DNA of 23,686 nt from an uncultured Oscillospiraceae bacterium. GTDB lineage: Bacteria; Bacillota; Clostridia; Oscillospirales; Acutalibacteraceae. A program made the position numbers and the translations under genes. The notes under the pieces are model-generated. The model made no database searches. It was not told the DNA's origin and saw nothing but the letters and a program-made list of their open reading frames with translations. The stretch covers positions 1 through 23,686 of the forward strand of contig CAJUNQ010000053.1 of assembly GCA_910587835.1 (NCBI GenBank), in the 5' to 3' direction. Position 1 is the first letter of the stretch. Every line of letters starts with the position of its first letter. This document shows, in pieces, positions 8,456 to 15,045 of the stretch.

Positions 8456-10009
8456 TCACTGCTGCTCTGGAAAGCCCATGGCGTCCACATACTGCTCCAT
8501 ATAATATGCGGAGGATGACAGCTCCAAGGCCGCCGCCCCGGCGGCGATTTCCCGGCTCCTGTCCCGAAAAGACAGATTCAGCAGCTCCATCACCGCTCCC
8601 ATGCCCGCGGCATTGCCGATGGGCCTTCCCCTCTCCGCCAGCTCCGCCGGTATCATCCCGATTTTCCCGGCGCTGGCACAGTCGATATAGCTTCCAAAGC
8701 CGCCAGCCAGCAGAAAGGCCCCCAGGTCGTCCGGCGCCATCCCTGCCTCGTGAAGGAGCGTCCTTATCCCGGCGCATATAGAGGCTTTCGCCAGCTGGAG
8801 CTCCCGAATATCCCGCTGGGTCAGCAGAACGCCGCTTTCGCCAAGCCGCAGGGCCGGTCCGCTGTTCCACTGGGTCAGCATGTGGGTCAGCGGGGAATCC
8901 TCATTGATGCAACCGCCCTCGTCGATGAGCCCCAGCTCCAGCAATGCCGCTACCCCGTCGATCACCCCGGAGCCGCAGACGCCCAGCGCCCTGCCGCCGC
9001 CGATTACCCCGCATACCATGCTGTTTCCGTCCAGCCGAACCTGAGAAACCGCTCCGGGAGCGGCAGGCATCCCCATGGTGATGCCTGCCCCTTCAAAGGC
9101 CGGGCCCGCGGCGGTGGAACAGCACAGCAGACGCTTTCCGTCCCAGAGAGCCATCTCGCCGTTGGTGCCCACGTCTACCAGCATGGCAGGCTCAGCCTGC
9201 TCCGTCATGCCGCTGGAAAGCACGGCGCTCACCAAATCGCCGCCTACGAAGCCTGAAATCAGCGGCGGCACATAAAGTCTGGCTTTTGCCAGCTCTGGAA
9301 TCCCCAGGGACGATGGCTCCACCTGCCGCCCGAAGAATTCTCTTATTTGAAAAGGCGCGTGGGACAAGGGCTCGGAGTCTTCGCCCAGCAGCAGGTAGAG
9401 CATGGCGGTATTTCCGGTTATTACCAGGCTGCTGATTCTTTCCGGCTCTCCATGCAGCCGGAGCAGGCTGTCCCTAAGCCTCTCCTGCAGGCTTCGCTGT
9501 ATGGCCGCTCCCTGGCCTTCCAGAGCCTTCTGAATCCGGGCAATCACATCCGCTCCGTAAGCCGCCTGTGGATTTGGGAAAGCGTCCTTACCCAGAAGCT
9601 GCCCGCTGGACAGGTCGTAAAGATACACCGCCACCGTTGTTGTGCCTATATCGACGGCGGCCCCCAGCCCCTGGCTGTCCGGCTTCAGCGGGAATTCAGG
9701 CAGCTCTCCATAAGACAGCACCACTGTTTCCGCTTTTGACACGGTGACTGCCGCGTCCCCAATAGCCCGGGCCATACAGGCCAGGCGCTCTCCCTGCTCC
9801 AGCGCGCCGCCCAACAGCTGCCGTTCCCGCTCATCCGGCGGGGACAGCGCTCCCTGGGCCTTTACCCGGCATTTGCCGCAGGTCCCCCGCCCGGCGCATG
9901 GCATGGGGAGCTCCGCCCGGGCCTGCTCCAGCGCGTCTGCCAGCAGGACCGGCTCCTGGCACTCTAAAACCGTGCTCTGTTCTCCGCAGGAAATCGTGAG
10001 ATGAAACAT
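8456..10009 (-). CDS. RACo-type ATP-dependent reductive activator of corrinoid proteins (2Fe-2S, DUF4445)
   Basis: A 517-residue cytoplasmic protein that uses ATP and a low-potential electron to reduce an inactive Co(II) corrinoid protein to the methyl-accepting Co(I) state. An N-terminal plant-type 2Fe-2S domain has Cys38, Cys44, Cys47 and Cys78 (C-x5-C-x2-C...C). An actin/ASKHA-type ATPase part follows, with AAVDIGTTTVAVYLYD at about 115-130, MLVDVGTNGEMALW, and LAGGFGSYID near the C-terminus. The cluster type and order match RACo/AcsV-like activators rather than archaeal RamA, which carries C-terminal 4Fe-4S clusters that are absent here. The ATG at 10009 has ATGGAGG upstream. It is divergent from the PocR-AraC gene, and its likely client is the corrinoid protein encoded at 11712-12359. 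It is slightly short for the family. Confidence 0.92.
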   Translation of the reverse strand: MFHLTISCGEQSTVLECQEPVLLADALEQARAELPMPCAGRGTCGKCRVKAQGALSPPDERERQLLGGALEQGERLACMARAIGDAAVTVSKAETVVLSYGELPEFPLKPDSQGLGAAVDIGTTTVAVYLYDLSSGQLLGKDAFPNPQAAYGADVIARIQKALEGQGAAIQRSLQERLRDSLLRLHGEPERISSLVITGNTAMLYLLLGEDSEPLSHAPFQIREFFGRQVEPSSLGIPELAKARLYVPPLISGFVGGDLVSAVLSSGMTEQAEPAMLVDVGTNGEMALWDGKRLLCCSTAAGPAFEGAGITMGMPAAPGAVSQVRLDGNSMVCGVIGGGRALGVCGSGVIDGVAALLELGLIDEGGCINEDSPLTHMLTQWNSGPALRLGESGVLLTQRDIRELQLAKASICAGIRTLLHEAGMAPDDLGAFLLAGGFGSYIDCASAGKIGMIPAELAERGRPIGNAAGMGAVMELLNLSFRDRSREIAAGAAALELSSSAYYMEQYVDAMGFPEQQ

Positions 10010-10292
10010 GGTCGACCTCCATTCTAAATATACAGATATAAGTATAATAATATCCCGCTTTGCGGGGCTTTTCTATAACAATTTTGCGATTTTTATAAAA
10101 CTTGCTCATAAGGAAAGCGCTTTTCCGTGCACCGCGCGCACCTGGGGGCATGTACGGCGTCCAGGCGGACCATGCGGCCCGGCTGGGACGGATGGAATCC
10201 CCCTTTGTTTAAAACAAATTACCAAAAAGCGCAAATCATTGATATATTTGCGGCATACTCCATTGATATAATACAAAAGGAGGCCAACCGGG
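10010..10292. promoter_or_regulatory. Divergent control region between the activator and the PocR-AraC gene
   Basis: This 283-bp region must hold promoters for both divergent genes. On the minus strand an A+T-rich TATTAT/TATACT box lies near 10040-10053 with no good -35 element, which suits a promoter needing an activator. Directly upstream sits the palindrome CCCGC-TTT-GCGGG (10054-10066), a possible operator. On the plus strand an extended -10 (TGATATAAT, 10264-10272) exists but would start transcription on top of the ribosome site, so it is doubtful. The AraC-type protein encoded alongside is the obvious candidate regulator. Confidence 0.5.
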
Positions 10293-11504
10293 ATGGATGA
10301 TGTTACATTTCACAAATTGAGTTCTTACGGGGAGCATTTTTCCCAGCTCCTGAACGTGGGATGCTGGATCGTGGATACCCAGAGCCGGTGTTTTTTGGCC
10401 AAGCCCCAAAGAGGGGACTTTCACCCACACTGCCAGAACCGGGCTTGCAGCCTGCTCAACACCTGCCTGTACGGGATCAACGAGGCCTACCGCTGGGGAG
10501 GCAAGTATATCTTTTACTGTCCGGAGAGCTTCATCTTCATTGCCTCCTCTGTTTCCGATAAAAATGGGAACCTCTCTGGCGGGCTGCTGCTGGGGCCGAT
10601 CATTATGGGTGAATTGGACGACACGGTTCAGCTCTATCCGGAAGGCGGACTGCGCCGGAATGTGCAGTCCATCACCAATCTCTCCACCGAGCAGGTCAAC
10701 CATGTGTCGGAACTGCTGGAGGGCGTTACCGAAGGGGTGTCCGGGGCGTCCCACAGTATGATGGGCGGCATCGTCTTCCGGCAGGAAAACTTCCTCAAGA
10801 ATTTATATGAGCCCAAGGCCCCCTCCGACCCGGAAATGGCCCAGGCGTATCCCATTGAAGCGGAGAAGGAATTGCAGGCCATGATCCGTTCTGGGGACAA
10901 GCCCGGGGCCCAGAGCCTGCTCAACGACCTGCTGGGCAAGATCTATCTGCTCTCCGACTTCGACCCGGAGCTGATCAAGATTCGGATGATTGAGCTGCTC
11001 TCGGTCCTCTCGCGGGCTGCTATCGACGCGGGCGGGGAGATTGGTGAGATTATCTGGTTCAACACCGCCTGCATCCGAGAGCTGCAGAAATGCGCCTCGA
11101 TTGAGGAGCTGAGCGTGTGGATTTCAGGGGCCCTGCATCGGTTTCTGGGATACTCATTCGATTTTTCATCCGTAAAGCACTCCGACACGGTATACAAGGT
11201 GGTCGAGTATATCCGCCGCAACTATTTCCGTAAGATATCCCTGGATGATATCGCCCAGCATGTGCATTTCAGCAAGACATATCTGAGCCGCATTTTCAAA
11301 GAGGATACCGGCGAAAACATCTCGTCCTATATCAACAAGGTCCGGGTTGACCGGGCCAGGCTGCTGTTGGCAGACCCGGACCTCTCCCTGGTAGATGTGG
11401 CTGCCCTCACCGGCTTTGAGGATCAGAGCTATTTCACGAAGGTTTTCAAGGCTGTAACCGGGCAGACGCCCAAAAAATATAAAGAAAGCCGGCGGAGGGA
11501 TTAG
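10293..11504 (+). CDS. AraC-family transcriptional regulator with N-terminal PocR sensor domain
   Basis: A 403-residue regulator. Residues about 5-170 form a PocR-type ligand-sensing domain, with the characteristic Cys/His-rich stretch DFHPHCQNRACSLLNTC and a Trp-Gly-Gly...FYCPESF strand. A helical middle part follows. The C-terminal 100 residues, from about 300, hold two helix-turn-helix motifs of the AraC/XylS type (SLDDIAQHVHFSKTYLSRIFK, then LVDVAALTGFEDQSYFTKVFK and the usual TPKKYK ending). The ATG at 10293 is preceded by AAAAGGAGG. PocR domains sense small organic molecules, and PocR-AraC genes often sit beside corrinoid methyltransferase or diol-using operons. Here the neighbours are a corrinoid activator and a corrinoid protein, so it probably switches that cassette on in response to the methylated substrate. 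Confidence 0.92.
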   Translation: MDDVTFHKLSSYGEHFSQLLNVGCWIVDTQSRCFLAKPQRGDFHPHCQNRACSLLNTCLYGINEAYRWGGKYIFYCPESFIFIASSVSDKNGNLSGGLLLGPIIMGELDDTVQLYPEGGLRRNVQSITNLSTEQVNHVSELLEGVTEGVSGASHSMMGGIVFRQENFLKNLYEPKAPSDPEMAQAYPIEAEKELQAMIRSGDKPGAQSLLNDLLGKIYLLSDFDPELIKIRMIELLSVLSRAAIDAGGEIGEIIWFNTACIRELQKCASIEELSVWISGALHRFLGYSFDFSSVKHSDTVYKVVEYIRRNYFRKISLDDIAQHVHFSKTYLSRIFKEDTGENISSYINKVRVDRARLLLADPDLSLVDVAALTGFEDQSYFTKVFKAVTGQTPKKYKESRRRD

Positions 11505-11711
11505 GGCTCGTTTGTGAAATCGCAAGCACCGTCTTTTGCCTGGAACGGGCGCTTTCTGCGTTGAAAATCCTGGAAAAGCACAAGCATTTCTCGCGGTTTC
11601 CGCCTTGAAGCAGCTTCTTCTCCCATTCAAACATCCGGTACTTTGCCATTTTCAAACAGGCCCGGCCCGCAGCCGGTAAATTACAGAATCAAGAAAGGAG
11701 AGGTAAACGTT

Positions 11712-12359
11712 ATGGAACAACAGGAATTATTACAGGAGATCAGCACATTGCTGCAAAAGGGCCGCAGCCCGAAGGTTAAGGAGCTGGTGCAGCAGGCCGT
11801 TGACGCCGGCATTTCCCCAAAGGTCATTTTGGAAGAGGGCCTGCTGGCAGGCATGGGCATTATCGGCGAGAAGTTCAAAAATAACGAGGTCTTCGTACCA
11901 GAGGTGCTTGTCGCTGCCCGTGCCATGAACGGCGGGGTAGAGGTGCTCAAGTCCCGCCTGGTGGAAGCCGGAGTGGAAACCAAAGGCGTTGTGGTTATCG
12001 GCACAGTCAAGGGCGACCTGCATGATATCGGCAAAAACCTGGTGAAGCTGATGATGGAGGGCAAGGGCCTGGAGGTCGTCGATCTGGGGGTGGACGTGTC
12101 CCCCGAGGCGTTTGTTGCCGCCGCCAAGGAGCATCACGCAAATATTATCTCCTGCTCGGCGCTGCTCACCACAACCATGGGCGAAATGAAGAACGTGGTG
12201 GACCTGGTGAAAGCTGATCCGGAGCTTGCCGGCAAGGTAAAGGTTATGGTGGGCGGCGCACCGGTTACCGAGGCATTCTGCCAGAAAATCGGCGCAGACT
12301 GCTATACCTCCGACGCGGCCTCTGCTGCAGATGCGGCTCTGCGTTTCTGTATGGAATAA
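11712..12359 (+). CDS. Methyltransferase cognate corrinoid protein (MtaC/MtbC/MttC type)
   Basis: A 215-residue cytoplasmic corrinoid carrier. Residues 1-85 form the helical cap domain (B12-binding-2), and the rest is a Rossmann-like cobalamin-binding domain. The cobalt-ligating motif D-x-H-x-x-G is GDLHDIG at residues 101-107, with His104 as lower axial ligand. SCSALLTTTM and the VGGAPVT turn complete the B12 site. In its family it takes a methyl group from a substrate-specific methyltransferase and hands it on to tetrahydrofolate or coenzyme M. The start is the ATG at 11712 with AAAGGAG upstream. The frame is open further 5' but without a ribosome site. The usual partner methyltransferase (MtaB, MttB or UroD-like) is not next to it. 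The 207 bp upstream hold no gene I can support. Confidence 0.94.
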   Translation: MEQQELLQEISTLLQKGRSPKVKELVQQAVDAGISPKVILEEGLLAGMGIIGEKFKNNEVFVPEVLVAARAMNGGVEVLKSRLVEAGVETKGVVVIGTVKGDLHDIGKNLVKLMMEGKGLEVVDLGVDVSPEAFVAAAKEHHANIISCSALLTTTMGEMKNVVDLVKADPELAGKVKVMVGGAPVTEAFCQKIGADCYTSDAASAADAALRFCME

Positions 12360-12471
12360 AGCGGGACTCTCGAATTTTCAGACAGACGCTAGCGTAGTTT
12401 AGCCTGCAACCCATCGTTTCCTCAATAATGAGCCCGGAGTATGAATTGATTCTTAAGGAAAGGTGATTGTC

Positions 12472-13035
12472 ATGTATCAGAAGATGATCCACACTGCCCT
12501 AAATACCGGTGCGGCAAAAGCGGCTGTTATACCTGGGGAGAAGATCGTCACCTCCGAGGAGTTCCGCCGTGCTTGCGAGTCCAATGTCTGTGGAAATTAC
12601 GGACGCTGCTGGATGTGCCCCCCGGATGTTGGGGATATCCAGCCGTTGATCCAGCGGGTGAAAAGCTATCCCCGGTCGCTGATCTATCAGAGTATCTACA
12701 GGCTTGAGGACAGCTTTGACATTGAGGGCATGGAAAAGAGCAGCAGGCTCCACGCCAAGCTGAGCCGGGATATTGAACAGGCGCTTTCTCCCGTCCTGCC
12801 GTCCGGCTACCTGCATTTGATGTGTGGCGGATGCCGGTTCTGTCAGGTTTGCGCCAAGGCGGAGGGCCTGCCCTGCCGCGCCCCGGAACAGGCCCGGGCC
12901 TCGCTGGAAGCCTACGGGATCGATGTGTACCATACGGTGGAGGGCACGGAGCTAAAGTGTATCAATGGACCCGATACGGTTACCTATTTTAGCATGATCC
13001 TCTTCGACGGGGACAACGAAGGCGGAAAGGCCTGA
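12472..13035 (+). CDS. DUF2284 cysteine-rich, probably Fe-S or metal-binding protein
   Basis: A 187-residue protein of the DUF2284 family (predicted metal-binding). The cysteines come in two groups: Cys35, Cys40, Cys46 and Cys49 in CGNYGRCWMCPP, and a ferredoxin-like C-x2-C-x2-C-x2-C set at Cys118, 121, 124 and 127 followed by Cys135. That second set looks suited to a 4Fe-4S cluster. The ATG at 12472 has AAGGAAAGG upstream, with a GTG three codons earlier rejected. Members are commonly found beside corrinoid methyltransferases in anaerobes, which fits this context. The biochemical role is unknown; electron delivery to the corrinoid system is an inference. It is the last intact gene before the sequence changes to ICE-type DNA. 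Confidence 0.88.
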   Translation: MYQKMIHTALNTGAAKAAVIPGEKIVTSEEFRRACESNVCGNYGRCWMCPPDVGDIQPLIQRVKSYPRSLIYQSIYRLEDSFDIEGMEKSSRLHAKLSRDIEQALSPVLPSGYLHLMCGGCRFCQVCAKAEGLPCRAPEQARASLEAYGIDVYHTVEGTELKCINGPDTVTYFSMILFDGDNEGGKA

Positions 13036-13100
13036 CTGCCGAAGTTGTATCGGTTCGGCTTGTGGACAGCTGAAGAAGTTCTTTGCAGAAGCATCGACAT

Positions 13101-13283
13101 ATGGGTTCCTCCTTCTTATTGGCAAAAGTCCGGCGGAAGCTTTCCCCGCCGGGCTTGGGCGTTAGGAGTCGCGCCAAGGCACTGGAGACGCTGGAAAGAC
13201 TAGGCCAGCTGGGCTACCTAACATATGAGCTGGACAAAGAGACCAAGAAGTTGACCTACCAAATCTCAGTCAATCTTACATAA
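13101..13283 (+). pseudogene. C-terminal remnant of a winged-helix DNA-binding protein
   Basis: A 60-codon open stretch whose last 35 residues (RAKALETLERLGQLGYLTYELD...KLTYQIS) read like the recognition helix and wing of a winged-helix protein. No ribosome site precedes the ATG, and an in-frame stop lies at 13071-13073, 66 bases after the DUF2284 gene ends, so the N-terminal part is missing. I take it as the surviving end of a larger ICE gene, probably a regulator or replication initiator, cut at the right-hand junction of the metabolic block. A small independent gene is possible but less likely. Confidence 0.45.
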
Positions 13284-13287
13284 AGAA

Positions 13288-13330
13288 TGCTATAAAAGCA
13301 GTGCCGTAGCGGTCGATTACCTCCGGCGGG
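13288..13330 (+). repeat. Copy A of a conserved site shared, inverted, with the recombinase leader
   Basis: After an extended -10-like TGCTATAA (13288-13295) comes AGCAGTGC, four bases, then GCGGTCGATTACCT (13309-13322). The same two blocks occur in opposite orientation at 22853-22883, after the same TGCTATAA, in front of the serine recombinase gene. Two such matched blocks are unlikely by chance. It may be a recombinase or regulator binding site, or a duplicated promoter module. Confidence 0.6.
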
Positions 13331-13342
13331 ATGGCGTGGCAT

Positions 13343-13367
13343 ATTATCGGTAGCCGCTACCGATAAT
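13343..13367. repeat. Perfect palindrome upstream of tnpV
   Basis: Two 12-base arms (ATTATCGGTAGC and GCTACCGATAAT) around a single central C. It sits 32 bases before the tnpV start, with no T run behind it, so it is more likely an operator or a binding site than a terminator. Confidence 0.7.
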
Positions 13368-13399
13368 CAAACCAGACTGTCACATCGGAGGTAACTACT

Positions 13400-13786
13400 A
13401 TGAACGAATTGAAACCGCGAACCCATGACGAGGACACTGGCATTGACTACATCCTTGTTGGGGACTACTACATCCCCGCCATCGAACTGCCGGAGGATGA
13501 TGACCGCCCCATCGGGAAGTGGGGGTGGATGCACCGGGCATACCTGGAGGAAACAAATCCGCTTCTGCTCAATCACCTGACCTTGACGGGAAAGCTACAC
13601 ACCTACCTTGCCGACCTCAACGAACAGGCGCAAGACCGCTATCGACTCATCGTCCGGCAGATGATGGAGGGTGAGGGCGTGACTGAAGATTTGAAGCGAC
13701 GGTCGCAATGGGAGTGGGTTAAAGCCATGAGCAGCATTTCCAGTCTTGCTGAGGAAATCATCATGAGAGAGATGATTTATTCATAA
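13400..13786 (+). CDS. tnpV: TnpV-like transposon-encoded protein
   Basis: A 128-residue protein resembling TnpV of Tn4451-type elements, a small accessory protein found in many mobile elements of Clostridia. Its molecular role is not established. The recognisable features are a DIDYILVGDYYIPAIELP-like N-terminal segment, here with Gly in GIDY, the IGKWGWMHRAYLEE segment, and a helical C-terminal half with LADLNEQAQDRYRLIVRQM. The ATG at 13400 has CGGAGG about eight bases upstream. It marks the sequence to the right of the metabolic block as mobile-element DNA. A hairpin with a weak T-rich tail follows the gene, separating it from the defence operon. Confidence 0.85.
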   Translation: MNELKPRTHDEDTGIDYILVGDYYIPAIELPEDDDRPIGKWGWMHRAYLEETNPLLLNHLTLTGKLHTYLADLNEQAQDRYRLIVRQMMEGEGVTEDLKRRSQWEWVKAMSSISSLAEEIIMREMIYS

Positions 13787-13816
13787 AGCAAATTGAATCC
13801 GGTAATACCAAATACA

Positions 13817-13852
13817 GGCCGTTCTGTGACATCCGCAGGACGGCCCTCTTAT
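13817..13852 (+). terminator. Probable terminator after tnpV
   Basis: A 10-bp stem (GGCCGTTCTG at 13817-13826 with CAGGACGGCC at 13836-13845, one G-T pair) and a 9-base loop, followed by CTCTTATT. It lies between tnpV and the promoter of the defence operon, so it would insulate the two. Confidence 0.65.
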
Positions 13853-13894
13853 TGAAAAATATAACTAAGTGAGGGAGAAAACCATAAATTACAG

Positions 13895-13923
13895 TTGAAA
13901 TTGGCTTTGCGTCATGCTATACT
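13895..13923 (+). promoter_or_regulatory. Promoter of the defence operon
   Basis: TTGAAA (13895-13900), a 17-base spacer and TATACT (13918-13923). Transcription would start near 13930, leaving a leader of about 120 bases before the methyltransferase start. The leader contains GACGC...GCGTC (five-base arms around nine bases, near 13970-13990) that could be an operator. No controller gene is encoded in the operon. Confidence 0.7.
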
Positions 13924-14052
13924 ATAAATCGTTATATTTTGGGCGGACTCTATTGATATGCGTTTTCTTTGACGCATTCTTGAAGCGTCTAAATCAATAC
14001 ATAATATGCACCAGACTGACCTGTTGCGTATTGAGAAAGGACGGTATTGAAA

Positions 14053-15045
14053 ATGGCTGCGAACAAAGAAAAAGCACCGTATTCCGTGGTCTCCTATTTC
14101 TGCGGATGCGGCGGTTTGGATTTGGGCTTCCGCGGTGGATTCAATTACCACAATGAAGATTATCCAACACTTCCCTTCAACATTCTTGCGGCTTACGATA
14201 ATGAGCCTCGCTGCATCGAAACTTACACAGATTATTTTGGGAAAGGACACGCATCTGTAAGGGATCTTGCCACAACCGATCCAAAAGATGTGCCAAAAGC
14301 TGATATATTGATTGGCGGATTTCCTTGTCAAGAATTCTCCTCCTGTGGTCCACTTGGAGGACTGGAATCCGAACGAGGCAAACTGTATAAAACTTTAATT
14401 GCCTATATGAAGGTTCACAATCCCATGATTGTTGTTGGCGAAAACGTAATTAATCTTGAGCGGATGGAAAATGGGGACGTTCTCAAAATCATTGAGAAAG
14501 ACCTTTCTGCGGCGGGATATGTTGTTAAAATATGGAAAATGTTCGCGCCTGATTATGGTATTCCTCAGCGGCGAACAAGACTGCTCATCATGTGTGTTCG
14601 GCAAGATGTTTTCAAAAAATATGGCTTTCCAGAAGAGCCAGAAGCAAGTTTCAAAAACGCTCACAGAAGCATTGAGTGGGCAATCGGTGACTTAATTGAT
14701 GTTACTGATAATTCCATACCAAATCAGGGAGATTATTTCGCGGCTTCTAAGGCGAAAAAAGGTAATGGACAGGGTGATGAAAGTAATCATAAAGATAAAC
14801 CCGCTTACACCATTCGGGCTAATCCCAAATCGAGGGTGCAGTTTCACTATTCATTAGGGCGAAGATTGACAGTTCGGGAGTGCGCGAGGATTCAAACTTT
14901 TCCCGATAACTTCAGGTTTAAGTTTTCTAAAACCGTAAACATATCACAAATTGGAAACGCTGTACCACCAGTATTAGCCTATCAGGTGGCAAAGAGCGTA
15001 GCAAATTACCTTAATCGAATTGGAGAGGAAAACGATGAGTGTTAA
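14053..15045 (+). CDS. DNA (cytosine-5) methyltransferase of the defence operon
   Basis: A 330-residue C5 cytosine methyltransferase that would transfer a methyl group from S-adenosylmethionine to cytosine within one short DNA motif, marking self DNA. The conserved motifs are in standard order: motif I FCGCGGLDLGF (residues 16-26), motif IV GGFPCQEFS with catalytic Cys92, motif VI ENV (130-132), motif VIII QRRTR (172-176), and motifs IX-X near the C-terminus with RECARIQTFPDNF and IGNAVPP (300-306). The target-recognition part between VIII and IX is short, so the recognition motif cannot be read. I chose the ATG at 14053, 11 bases after AAAGGA; a TTG two codons earlier is possible. It is the first gene of the operon, and its end overlaps the next start by 11 bases. 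The A+T-rich codon use differs from the flanks. Confidence 0.95.
   Translation: MAANKEKAPYSVVSYFCGCGGLDLGFRGGFNYHNEDYPTLPFNILAAYDNEPRCIETYTDYFGKGHASVRDLATTDPKDVPKADILIGGFPCQEFSSCGPLGGLESERGKLYKTLIAYMKVHNPMIVVGENVINLERMENGDVLKIIEKDLSAAGYVVKIWKMFAPDYGIPQRRTRLLIMCVRQDVFKKYGFPEEPEASFKNAHRSIEWAIGDLIDVTDNSIPNQGDYFAASKAKKGNGQGDESNHKDKPAYTIRANPKSRVQFHYSLGRRLTVRECARIQTFPDNFRFKFSKTVNISQIGNAVPPVLAYQVAKSVANYLNRIGEENDEC

Noticed and set aside
8355..8870. Minus-strand 171-codon frame overlapping the end of the RACo gene
   Set aside because: It overlaps the RACo gene in another frame, has low-complexity Arg/Gly-rich content and no ribosome site.
10054..10066. CCCGC-TTT-GCGGG palindrome as a terminator
   Set aside because: No gene reads into it from the left on the plus strand, and on the minus strand it precedes rather than follows a gene, so an operator or leader hairpin is likelier.
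10264..10272. Extended -10 as the promoter of the PocR-AraC gene
   Set aside because: The start point would fall on the ribosome binding site at about 10279, leaving almost no leader. It is mentioned only within the control-region entry.
11446..11655. Minus-strand short frame in the gap before the corrinoid gene, possibly a remnant gene
   Set aside because: No ribosome site or family match, and it overlaps the regulator's end; I cannot distinguish it from chance.
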